A stretch of 64,000 nt of DNA from Stomorhina lunata (lineage: Eukaryota > Arthropoda > Insecta > Diptera > Rhiniidae), in contig OW121742.1 of the NCBI GenBank assembly GCA_933228675.1, positions 108,074,440 through 108,138,439 of the forward strand, written 5' to 3'. The notes below the pieces were generated by a model. That model had not been told where the DNA came from, ran no database searches, and saw nothing but the letters and a program-made list of their open reading frames with translations. A program made the position numbers and the translations under genes. Shown here piece after piece: positions 47,594 through 57,849 of the stretch. Position 1 is the stretch's first letter, and every line of letters begins with the position of its first letter.

Positions 47594-49816
47594 GATTTTT
47601 TTAAAACGAAAATTTTTGCCATTTTTATGTAAAAAATATGTTTTTTTCTTAAGTTTTTTATTATAACTCCGATACTATTGATCCGATTGAAACGCGATAT
47701 ATAGACGGATTAAAGGCTATGTAAATTTCAATTTTTCTGATTTTATTTTAATAATATCGGACTAGTAGTTTTTGAGTTATCATTAATTATTTGAAGATTT
47801 TTTTAAAACGAAAATTTTTGCCATTTTTATGTAAAAAATATGTTTTTTTCTTAAGTTTTTTATTATAACTCCGATACTATTGATCCGATTGAAACGCAAT
47901 ATATAGACGGATTAAAGGCTATGTAAATCTTAATTTTTCTGATTTTATTTTAATAATATCGGACTAGTAGTTTTTGAGTTATCATTAATTATTTGAAGAT
48001 TTTTTTTTAACGAAAATTTTTGTAATTTTTATGTAAAAAATATATTTTTTTCTTAAGTTTTTTATTATAACTCCGATACTATTGATCCGATTGAAACGCA
48101 ATATATAGACGGATTAAAGACTATGTAAATCTCAATTTTTCTGATTTTATTTTAATAATATCGGACTAGTAGTTTTTGAGTTGTCATTAATTATTTGAAG
48201 ATTTTTTTAAAACGAAAATTTTTGCCATTTTTATGTAAAAAATATGTTTTTTTCTTAAGTTTTTTATTATAACTCCGATACTATTGATCCGATTGAAACG
48301 CAATATATAGACGGATTAAAGGCTATGTAAATCTTAATTTTTCTGATTTTATTTTAATAATATCGGACTAGTAGTTTTTGAGTTATCATTAATTATTTGA
48401 AGATTTTTTTAAAACGAAAATTTTTGCCATTTTTATGTAAAAAATATGTTTTTTTCTTAAGTTTTTTATTATAACTCCGATACTATTGATCCGATTGAAA
48501 CGCAATATATAGACGGATTAAAGGCTATGTAAATCTTAATTTTTCTGATTTTATTTTAATAATATCGGACTAGTAGTTTTTGAGTTATCATTAATTATTT
48601 GAAGATTTTTTTAAAACGAAAATTTTTGTAATTTTTATGTAAAAAATATATTTTTTTCTTAAGTTTTTTATTATAACTCCGATACTATTGATCCGATTGA
48701 AACGCAATATATAGACGGATTAAAGGCTATGTAAATCTTAATTTTTCTGATTTTATTTTAATAATATCGGACTAGTAGTTTTTGAGTTATCATTAATTAT
48801 TTGAAGATTTTTTTAAAACGAAAATTTTTGCCATTTTTATGTAAAAAATATATTTTTTTCTTAAGTTTTTTATTATAACTCCGATACTATTGATCCGATT
48901 GAAACGCAATATATAGAAGAATTAAAGGCTATGTAAATCTTAATTTTTCTGATTTTATTTTAATAATATCGGACTAGTAGTTTTTGAGTTGTCATTAATT
49001 ATTTGAAGATTTTTTTAAAACGAAAATTTTTGCCATTTTTATGTAAAAAATATGTTTTTTTCTTAAGTTTTTTATTATAACTCCGATACTATTGATCCGA
49101 TTGAAACGCAATATATAGACGGATTAAAGACTATGTAAATCTCAATTTTTCTGATTTTATTTTAATAATATCGGACTAGTAGTTTTTGAGTTGTCATTAA
49201 TTATTTGAAGATTTTTTTAAAACGAAAATTTTTGTAATTTTTATGTAAAAAATATATTTTTTTCTTAAGTTTTGTATTATAACTCCGATACTATTGATCC
49301 GATTGAAACGCAATATATAGACGGATTAAAGGCTATGTAAATCTTAATTTTTCTGATTTTATTTTAATAATATCGGACTAGTAGTTTTTGAGTTATCATT
49401 AATTATTTGAAGATTTTTTTAAAACGAAAATTTTTGTAATTTTTATGTAAAAAATATATTTTTTTCTTAAGTTTTTTATTATAACTCCGATACTATTGAT
49501 CCGATTGAAACGCAACATATAGACGAATTAAGGGCTATGTAAATCTTAATTTTTCTGATTTTATTTTAATAATATCGGACTAGTAGTTTTTGAGTTATCA
49601 TTAATTATTTGAAGATTTTTTTAAAACGAAAATTTTTGTAATTTTTATTTAAAAAATATATTTTTTTCTTAAGTTTTTTATTATAACTCCGATACTATTG
49701 ATCCGATTGAAACGCAATATATAGACGGATTAAAGGCTATGTAAATCTTAATTTTTCTGATGTTGTTTTAATAATATCGGACTAGTAGTTTTTGAGTTAT
49801 CATTAATTATTTGAAG
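47594..49816 (+). repeat. 202-bp tandem array, eleven copies
   Basis: The word GATACTATTG begins at 47671, 47873, 48075, 48277, 48479, 48681, 48883, 49085, 49287, 49489 and 49691: ten consecutive steps of exactly 202 bp. Units differ by scattered substitutions only. At one site, TTTTTGCC or TTTTTGTA follows the pattern GCC, GCC, GTA three times over the first nine copies. The left arm holds a single inverse copy at about 46505-46716. No reading frame is maintained. The lack of any indel among eleven copies points to young amplification. Confidence 0.96.
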
Positions 49817-49980
49817 AAACGTCAAAAAAAAATTGCATTTTAAAAAAAAAATTAAAAAAATCTATCCATAGAATTTAAAAATTTTACCATTTTTGTACAA
49901 AGATAGTCATGATACATCAAAATTGTATAGTGGTTTTAAGAGCACATGAAATTTTTTTTATTTTGTTGTGCTGTGTAATA

Positions 49981-51404
49981 AATGCCAAGTTTTAACCAGC
50001 CTTGAAAAAAATTCCACCTTTTTTCGGTCTTATCTGGGTGGCTTGATTCTAACATTTTAGTTTGAAATTAATTTGAAAATACAAAAAAAAAATAATAAAT
50101 ACCGAGAAAATACAAAAAAAAAAACTAAATAAATGAAACGTAAATGACAAGGTCAACATCAAAGCCGGCATATAACATCGTGCCACCCGAACTCAAGGCG
50201 TCCCTTTAAAAAATAATTAAAGGGGGTTTTGAAAATGCAACAAAATGCCGGGGAGGTGAATAACTCACAAGACCATGAACATGAACTTGTAGCTCGGGCA
50301 AAGAGAATTCTAATAACAACGACAATAAGTGAACAATGGATGGCCAAGAACTTGAGAATATTTTTCCACTATATAGTTTTTTTTTTTTTCTTTCTTGGAA
50401 AAAAAGCTTTAATAGTTTTCACCGGCATTTAAAAGTTTGTGTTAGTGTAGGCAAGTGAGTGAATGTGTGTGTGTGTGTGTGTTTGTGTGGGGGCTATAGT
50501 ATATCGGTTCAGGGTAATCAAAGGTCGCTTGCTAGTACGTCAATGTTATTCCTCTGAACTGTAGATTGAACATTTAACATTATATCGTTTAGGCAGGGAG
50601 GGGTGTTATAGGGGCATGGGCTGGGTACGATGACCTTCATTAGTATTACGAAAAGCTTTTTTTTCGTATTTCTTTTAAACCAATTGAAGGTTACACAAAT
50701 ATTTACTATATCGAGAATTTTTATATGACTCTAACAATTCGTTCAAGAAATAAGAGCAAATTTTTATATAAAGAGTAAATATTAACTAAAAAGAGTCTAA
50801 TTTTTAAATAAAATTTAAAAAAGCTCTTAAATTTCCTTCTTATGATTAAAATTTAACTCTTAAATTTTCTAAAAGAAAACCAAGTTTTTAAAACTATTTC
50901 CCAAAGTTTTGCCGGCCGGTTTCTACCAAAAAAAAATGCAATAATATTTATAAATATTTTAAAGGTTATTTATAGTTTTTAACAACCAAACAAAGAGAAA
51001 AGACCCTCCTCCGCTTTATAATAGTAAACAAAATGTCCCTGACATTGACGTCAATTCCAAAAATAAGAACTGCATTCAAAAAATAAGAAATAAAACTTTA
51101 GAAAAATAAAACATTCAAAATTTTACAATTTATACAAAAAAATACCACAATTCTTGGAAAATATTTAATTACATTCTGATTAAATTTATTTAAAAAAAAA
51201 AACAGCTGATTTGTCTCTGTTTACACTTACACAACTGTCATTGCACTTTTACTCTGTTAGACTTTACCGTTTTGCGGTCTTTGTCTTCTACTGTCAACGA
51301 CAGTTCAAGTTCGTTCATTTGGCGATAAAAATGTTAATCATTGCAAAAACGAAAACGTCAATGAAAGATTTTTTTGCATAAAAAAATGTTTACTACCCTA
51401 CACC
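49981..51404. other. Single-copy stretch with TG microsatellite
   Basis: A less AT-rich part at 50150-50350 carries overlapping 60-70 codon frames on both strands with no recognised domain. A TG run lies at 50464-50482 and TGACGTCA, a CRE-type octamer, at 51046-51053. None is supported as functional. The 51.0-51.4 kb part is A/T-rich single-copy DNA leading into array A11. Confidence 0.5.
50464..50482. repeat. TG dinucleotide microsatellite
   Basis: Uninterrupted (TG)9 run followed by TTTGTGTGGGGG. Ordinary simple-sequence DNA. Confidence 0.88.
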
Positions 51405-53890
51405 AGGAAATTTTTAAAAAATTTCATATAAAAACAAGAAATTTTTGAAAAATTTCCTATAAAAATAGAAAACGCTATTTATTTCCCCTTTTGAAAAACT
51501 TTGAAAATTTTCCTATAAAAGTAGAAAAATTTTGAAAATTTTTTTTCTATGAAAATAAAAAAATGTTTGCAAAATTTTCTATAAAAATTAAGAAATTTTT
51601 GAAAGATTTACTATAAAAATAAGAAATTTTTGAAAAATTTCCTATAAAAATAAGAAAATTTTAAAAAACTTTAAAAAAAAAATAAGAAATTTTTAAAAAA
51701 TTTCCTATAAAAAAAAGATATTTTTGAAAAGTTTCCTATAAAAATAAGAAATTTTTAAAAATTTCCATCATAAGATATAATAATATTTTTAAAAATTTCG
51801 AATAAAAATAAGATTTTTTATTCCTATAAAAATAAGAAATTTTTCAAAATATTTTAATAAAAAAATAAGAAATTTTTGAAAAATTTCCTATAAAAATAAG
51901 AAATTTTTGAAAAATTTTCCAATAAAAATAAGAAATTTTTTAAAAATTTTCTATAGAAACAAAAAATTTTTGAAAAAATTCCTATAAAAATAAAAAAATT
52001 TGGAAGCTTTTCTATAAAAATAAGAAATTTTGGAAAAAATTTCCTATAAAAATAAGAAAATTTTGAAAAATGTTCTTATAAAACTAAGAAATTTTTTAAA
52101 AAATTTCCTATGAAACAAAAAATTTTTCAAAAATTTCCTATAAAAATAAGAAATTTTTGAATAATTTCCTATAAAAATAAGAAATTTTTGAAATATTTCT
52201 TACAAAAATATATAAATTTTTAAAACATTTCTTAAAAAAATAAGAAATTTTTGAAAATTTTGCCATAAAAATAAGAAATTTTTGAAAAATTACCTAAAAA
52301 AAATAAAAAAATTCCTATTAAATTAGGAAATTTTTCAAAAATTTCCTATAAAAATAAGAAATTTTTAAAAAATTTCCTATAAAAATAAAAAATTTTGGAA
52401 AAATTTCCCATCAAAATAAGAAATTTTTGCAAAATTTTTTATAAATAAAAGAAGCCATTAAAAAATTTCCTATAAAACTATTTATTTAAAAATTTCTTAT
52501 AAAAAAAAGAAATTTTAAAACAAATTTCTATAAAAATAAGAAATTTTTAAAAAATTTCCTATAAAACGAAGAAATTTTTTAAAAATTTCCTATAAACTTA
52601 AGAAATTTTTGAAAAATTTCCCATAAAAATAATGAATTTTTTTAACATTTCCTGTGAAAATAAGAAATGTTTAAAAAAAATTCCTAAACAAAATAAGAAA
52701 TTTTTGAAAAATATCCTATAAAAATAATAAATTTTTGAAAAATTTCCTATAAAAATAAGAAATTTTTGAAAAATTTCCTATAAAAATAAGAAATTTTTGA
52801 AAAATTTTTAATAAGAATAAGAAATTTTTGAAAAATTTCCTATAAAAATAAGAAATTTTTGAAAAATTTCCTATAAAAATTAGAATTTTTTGAAAAATTT
52901 GCTATAAAAATAAGAAATTTTTAAAAAATTTTCCTACAAAAAATAAATAATATTTGAAAATGTTTCTATAAAAATAATAAATTTTTGAAAAATCGTCTAT
53001 AAAAATATATAATTTTTGAAACATTTTCCTATAAAAATAAGAAAGTTTTGAAAAATTCCTATAAAAATAAGAAATTTTTGAAAACTTTTCTATAAAACTA
53101 AGAAATTTTTGAAAAATTCCCTATAAAATAAGAAAGTTTTTAAAAATTTCCAATAAAAATAAGAAATTTGAAAAGTTTCCTATAGAAATAGGAAAAAATT
53201 TCCTATAAAAATAGAAAATTTTTGAAAAATTTTCTATAAAACTGAGAAATTTTTGAAAAATTTTTTATAAAAATAAGAAATTTTTAAAAATTTCCTATAA
53301 AGATAAGAAACTTTAAAAAAAAATTTCCTATTAAAATAAGAAACTTTTGAAAAATTTCCTATAAAATTAATCAAAAAAAAGAAATTTTTGAAAAATTTCC
53401 CATAAAAAAAGGAAAATTTTTGAAAAATTTCCTATAGAAATAAGAAACTTTTGAAAAATTTCCTATAAAAGTAGGAAATTTTTAAAAAATTTGTCATAAA
53501 AATAAGAAATTTTTCAAAAGTTTCATACAAAAGTTAGAAATTTTTGAAAAATTTCCTAAAAAAATAAGAAATTTTTAAAACATTTGCCATAAAAATAAGA
53601 AATTTTTAAAAAGTTTCCTATAAACATAAAAATGTATGAAAACTTTCCTAGAAAAATTAGAAACTTTTGAAAATTTTTCTATAAAAATAAGAAATTTTTA
53701 AAAATTTGCCATAAAAATAAGAAATTTTTGAAAATTTTTCTATAAAAGTAATTTTTTTTTTAATTTCCTAAAAAAAAAGGGAAACTTTTGAAAAATTTCA
53801 TATAAAAAAAGGCATTTTTTAATTTCCTATAAAATAGAATATTTTGAAGATTTTTTTTTTAACTAAAAATTTTTGGGAAACTTCCCATTA
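51405..53890 (+). repeat. 31-bp satellite array A11 (CCTATAAAAATAAGAAA subfamily)
   Basis: About 80 diverged units in the same orientation and subfamily as A8 (TTTCCTATAAAAATAAG, then AAATTTTTGAAAAA), with many single-base gaps and truncated monomers. This is the oldest-looking array of the CCTATA family in the window. An alien 21-bp piece matching the fold-back loop edge is embedded at 51472-51492. Confidence 0.9.
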
Positions 53891-54290
53891 AAATAGAATA
53901 TTTATCAAAATAGAAATTTTTTCTTTAGAAAAAATTTTGTGTCAGAAATTTTTTCTTTAGAAAAAATTTTGTGAAAGAAATTTTTTCTTTAAAAAAAATT
54001 TTGTGAAAGAAATTTTTTTGTTAGAAAAAATTTTGTGTCAGAAATTTTTTCTTTAAAAAAATTTTGTGTCACAAAATTTTTTTTATAGAAAAATTTTCAT
54101 TCACAAAATTTTTTCCAAAGTAATTTTTTCTTTAAAAAAAAATTTTGTGTCAGAAAATTTTTCTATAGAAAAAATTTTGTTTCAGAATATTTTTCTAAAG
54201 AAAAAATTTTGTGTCAGAATATTTTTCTATAGAAACAATTTTGTGTCACAAAATTTTTCGATAAACAAATTTTTAAGACAAAATTTTCTA
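53891..54290 (+). repeat. 31/32-bp array A12 (TTTTGTGTCAGAAA subfamily)
   Basis: About 13 units with AAATTTTTTCTTTAGAAAAA, then AATTTTGTGTCAG. Landmarks at 53939, 53971, 54003, 54035 and 54066 give steps of 32, 32, 32 and 31 bp. Aligned with A7, the frame GAAATTTTTTCTNTAGAAAA is shared and only the CAATAT/GTGTCA segment differs, so A12 is a cousin of A7. The 85-codon frame at 54066-54323 follows the repeat. Confidence 0.87.
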
Positions 54291-54336
54291 TATACCTTCC
54301 AATTATGGGCTATTCCATTATAATTTCGTGATAGTT

Positions 54337-54815
54337 CATATAAACCTTGAACCCTACAATTTTCAAATCATTATACAAATTAAAAGTTTTGAAACTTTTC
54401 TCCCAATTCTGTTGATTTAACAATCAGTCCACAAATGATCAAGCCTAAAATATGACCAGTTCTGAAGATCTGATATCTTATATATAACGTTATAGATCAT
54501 ATAACCTTTGACCCCTTAAGTTGTAAAATATTCTTACAAAAAATGTATAAATAGTGGAAGTCTTTTTCCTAAATTTACTCGATTTGATGTTTGGTTCACA
54601 TTTGATCTCACCTCCTCAAGTAAGGTCCATTTTGAAATTCCTGAAACTCTTGTATATAAGTCTATTTTCTATATTTATGACCTTTAACCCCTTACAACAT
54701 TTCACCGCTAAGAATTTCATAATATTCTCCCAGTCAATTTAAAAGTTGTAAAAGTCTTTTTTTCATCTCCTCATATTAACTTGCAACACTTGAGTCCCGT
54801 TCTACTTCTTGACTT
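54337..54815 (+). repeat. Three diverged 160-175 bp tandem copies
   Basis: AACCTTGAACCCT (54342), AACCTTTGACCCCTTA (about 54502) and GACCTTTAACCCCTTA (54677) head three alignable segments that also share AAAAGT(C/T)TTTT and TCCTCA or GATCA words. Divergence is high. It may be the remnant of an old element; no protein similarity is seen. Confidence 0.65.
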
Positions 54816-55154
54816 GAATAAACTTTGACCATGACTGCATGGAAGCAGAAATATAAAAATTATAATAAAATTTCGCCTTGTATGGACTTATACAGCTGCA
54901 TTTAGTTAATATTCTTGAAGAGTAAAGTACATACACTCTGTAGCAAAATTTTAAGACCACTTTTATTTTCTTTCTTGGAAAGCGATAAGAATGGTTTAAG
55001 GAAGGTATCCAGTGTTATGCTTTTTTGCTGGCTTCCCTGGTAGTGCTATGGACTTCATAATCTATGTAAGCCTGAAATTAAAAGTGCATCTTTAGTTATT
55101 TTGAACAGTGTAGCTAGCTCTGCTTTTAATAATCTAAAATTCAACTTCAAAATT

Positions 55155-55245
55155 AGCATCAGCAACATCAGCCAACATTCCAAACCAAACATCATCACAA
55201 TCATCGCCAACATCAGCAGCAGTAGCCGCATCATCATCACTCAGA
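55155..55245. repeat. Imperfect CAT/CAG trinucleotide tract
   Basis: Runs such as AGCATCAGCAACATCAGCC and GCATCATCATCAC, interrupted by other sequence. Simple-sequence DNA; it generates the methionine-rich minus-strand frame. Confidence 0.75.
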
Positions 55246-56177
55246 TATCAAAGAGTCAAGTAAGACTCAAGGTCAGTTAATGTCTGGAGATTTATAGAAA
55301 AATTTTATTGTTTAATTTTTTTTTTTTTTTTTTTTGCATAAACGGAGATTCTTAAGAGATTTTTTTTAAAGCATTTCCTGTGACTACAAGAGGGATGTAT
55401 GCAGAATAAATGAAAAAGTGAAAGAAAGCCTTCAAAAGTCTGAAGAAAGAGTAATGCTTTAGTTAAGATGACCTTTCTTAACCTTTTGTGTTCCTTTCCC
55501 GAGTTCTGGGAGATCTTTGAGTATTTTTTTAAATAGTTTTAAAAAAAAAAGACCATGAGTCTTAATTGACTGGCAGAAGTGCAGCGGCTTGTCTCTGTCT
55601 GCGCTTTAATAAACTTTGAAGTAAAGTTCAAGATTTCCGTTTTGTAAAAAAAAAACAAATCTTTATTTTGCCTTAATTAAAATCTCTGGTGAATTTATTC
55701 GAAAAGTATAACAAAAAAGATCCCACATAAAGATACAAAAATTCAATGAAATTTAAAAATTTGCAAATAAAAGCACAAAAAAGCTCTTGAAAATAAGGCC
55801 AGACTGTTTGGCTGCCTGATCTTTTAATAACAAGATCATGACCATTAATTCAAACATTGTCATTTTTGTTATATGAAAAGAGTACTTGAGAATTTCTTAG
55901 GTTCATTAAACTTTTATCATAATAAAAGGAGCTTTCTCAATCAAAGGACTTCAAGGACCTACTTAAAAAACTTCTTCATTTAATCCCTTAAATTCTCACA
56001 TTTATGTCATGCCTTCATGAGTCATGATTTAATCATTCCTTCCTTCATTCATTGTTTTGATTTACTTGGTCTTTCTTCACTTTAGAAACCACAAAAAATC
56101 ATCATCATAACTACAAAATTTAATGTCTTAACCTTCATTTCAGCAAAAGCCCTCAAGAAACCTTTAAGAAAGATAGC

Positions 56178-56197
56178 CAGACAGACAGACAGACAGA
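56178..56197. repeat. ACAG tetranucleotide microsatellite
   Basis: CCAGACAGACAGACAGACAG. A second short CAGACAGACAG cluster lies near 56331-56342. Confidence 0.9.
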
Positions 56198-56564
56198 AGA
56201 ACAGACATTCATCGGGATTAAACAATAGCAAAATTTAGCATAACCAATGCCTCAACTCAGGCTTTGCTGGTGGCGACACTAAATACCCAATATTGACTCA
56301 GTGCCACAGGGAGACAGCCAAACGGAGTTAAGACAGACAGACAAAAGAAGCTCGCTTCGTTGGCTATCATAAATAACCAAATTATTTTTGTTACTTTTCG
56401 CTGGTGAGTTATAATTTCCTTGAATGTTTTATATTTGTCTTAAACTTTAATATTCCAGAAAAAAAAAATAATATAAACAAGGAAACCAAATCGACTTGAA
56501 GGTCTAAGATCTGCAGACAGTGGTTCGGCATCAAAAAAATAACATAAGTACAAAAAATTCTGAT

Positions 56565-56655
56565 CACTCTCATTTAAAAACACTCCCCATTTGGCCAACC
56601 TTGATCTAAACTATCAGTGATCAGGTAACTTCCCGTTTGAGCCACCGACTAAATC
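56565..56655 (+). repeat. 90-bp direct repeat, left copy
   Basis: CACTCTCATTTAAAAA followed by CCATTTGGCCAACCTTGATC recurs 1011 bp to the right at 57576-57665. The pair brackets the inverted-repeat element, suggesting either a segmental duplication or two members of another dispersed repeat. Confidence 0.85.
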
Positions 56656-56806
56656 AGCGCCACTTGAATCTTATGAATGGTCCCTTTGTGGTACTCGAAA
56701 CCGATGAAAAATAAAAATATCTAAACCAAGGTTGGCCATTACTTTTATTACACGTACTCAAAAAAAAATAAGTAAGAAAAGCTATAGTCGATCAAGCCCG
56801 ACTATA

Positions 56807-57493
56807 TTATACCCTTCACTGCTAAGGTCAAATATGGACCAACAATTTAACAAGTTTTCCTTAAGTCTTAGAGACATACATACATATACTAGTGTTATTT
56901 TTCAAAATTTCGAAATTTATGTCTTTTCCGGCTAAGTTCCTTATATGAGAGCTAGGGTCAATTGTGGACCGATTGTTACCAAATTTTGGTTATTGGTTAA
57001 CATATACAAAATATTTATCTGTGCAAAGTTTTAGTAGTCATATGCATTTATCTTTAGAGTTATATACGTTTTTGTGCATAAACGTCTTTTGAGGATGTGT
57101 CTTGTATGGGCGAGGTATGGTCAAATATAGGCCGATTCCTACAAAATTTTACAAGAAGCAATATTTGCGCTAAATATTATCAAAATACAAGTAAATTTGT
57201 GGCTGTAAAGGACCAAAAACACTATTCCGGGAAGGCATCTCTATGGGAGGTACCCGAAATAGTAATCCGATTTCGCCCAAATTATCTTTAAAGTTACTAC
57301 CTTTACAATGATAACAAGCTTACATGGATAACCGGACAGACAGCCAGCCGGACGGACATCGTTAAAAACTCAGGGAGTGATTCTAAGTCGATTGGTATAC
57401 TAAAAGGTGGGTCTCAGACCAATATTTCTATGCGTTACAAACATCAGCACAAGCCCAATATACCCTTCCGCCCTATGGTAGTGAAGGGTATAA
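56807..57493. mobile_element. Non-autonomous element with 14-bp terminal inverted repeats
   Basis: TTATACCCTTCACT (56807-56820) is exactly complementary to AGTGAAGGGTATAA (57480-57493). The outer left flank adds the small dyad TAGTCG...CGACTA (about 56784-56804), often seen beside such ends in fly repeats. The 0.69-kb interior carries GGTCAAATATAGGCCGATT-type words shared with 42.9-44.6 kb and a CCGGACGGACATCG segment. There is no transposase frame; open frames at 56732-56935 and 57097-57291 are incidental. It is best called a miniature inverted-repeat element of unknown superfamily. Confidence 0.8.
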
Positions 57494-57575
57494 AAACACA
57501 ATCAAAAATGCCTACAACAATAACAAAACATACAGCAAATACAAACTCAGTGCTAATTCTCAATTTAAGATTGTG

Positions 57576-57665
57576 CACTCTCATTTAAAAAAGCTCTCCA
57601 TTTGGCCAACCTTGATCTAAACTACTAGTGATTATGTAACGGCCCATTTAAGTCCTCCATCTAAA
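57576..57665 (+). repeat. 90-bp direct repeat, right copy
   Basis: Partner of the 56565-56655 segment, with roughly 80-85 percent identity by eye over the CACTCTCATTT...GCC(A/C)ATTT core. It lies just before the long tandem family. Confidence 0.85.
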
Positions 57666-57849
57666 GAATATGAATCTTTTTTATGAACATTACATTCGTA
57701 ATATCAGATTAATCGTAAAGAAAAGATCTTTCTAGGTAACAAGTCCTGAGATTCGATAGCGTCCGTCCGTCTCTTCCTCCTCCACATAACGACAACTCCT
57801 ACAAAAGTAGTTACTCTGAAAATTCAATCTCTTAGGGTCTGCAGAGCAT

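Larger units (their letters stand above)
46353..49980. mobile_element. Fold-back (hairpin) element with asymmetric arms
   Basis: Left arm 46353-47110 and right arm 47233-49980 are diverged reverse complements around a 122-bp loop. Matching landmarks from outside inwards are AATAACACAG/CTGTGTAATA, ACCACTATAGACA/TGTATAGTGG, TTCTATGGATAG/CTATCCATAGAA, ATTAATGATAACTCA/GAGTTATCATTAAT, and GCTATTTATTCCCCCTTTT/AAAAGGGGGAATAAAT. The right arm is about 2 kb longer because one internal module was amplified to eleven copies. Subtracting ten copies leaves arms of nearly equal length (about 0.73-0.76 kb). No transposase is present, so the element is non-autonomous. The organisation recalls fly fold-back elements; family identity is inference. 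Confidence 0.88.
54816..56564. other. Single-copy stretch with microsatellites
   Basis: Contains an imperfect CAT/CAG tract (55155-55245), a poly-T run of about 19 bases (55317-55335) and ACAG repeats (56178-56197). The 61-codon methionine/leucine-rich minus-strand frame at 55055-55240 is the complement of the CAT tract and not a gene. AGCAAAATTTTAAGACCACT near 54943-54962 looks like a Tc1-type transposon end but has no partner in the window. Confidence 0.5.

Noticed and set aside
50159..50432. Overlapping frames of 60-67 codons on both strands in less AT-rich DNA
   Set aside because: No domain, no splice-site logic and no repeat of the frame elsewhere; overlapping antisense frames are expected by chance here.
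51046..51053. TGACGTCA octamer (CRE/ATF-type site)
   Set aside because: A single 8-bp match in 64 kb can occur by chance and no promoter or gene is nearby.
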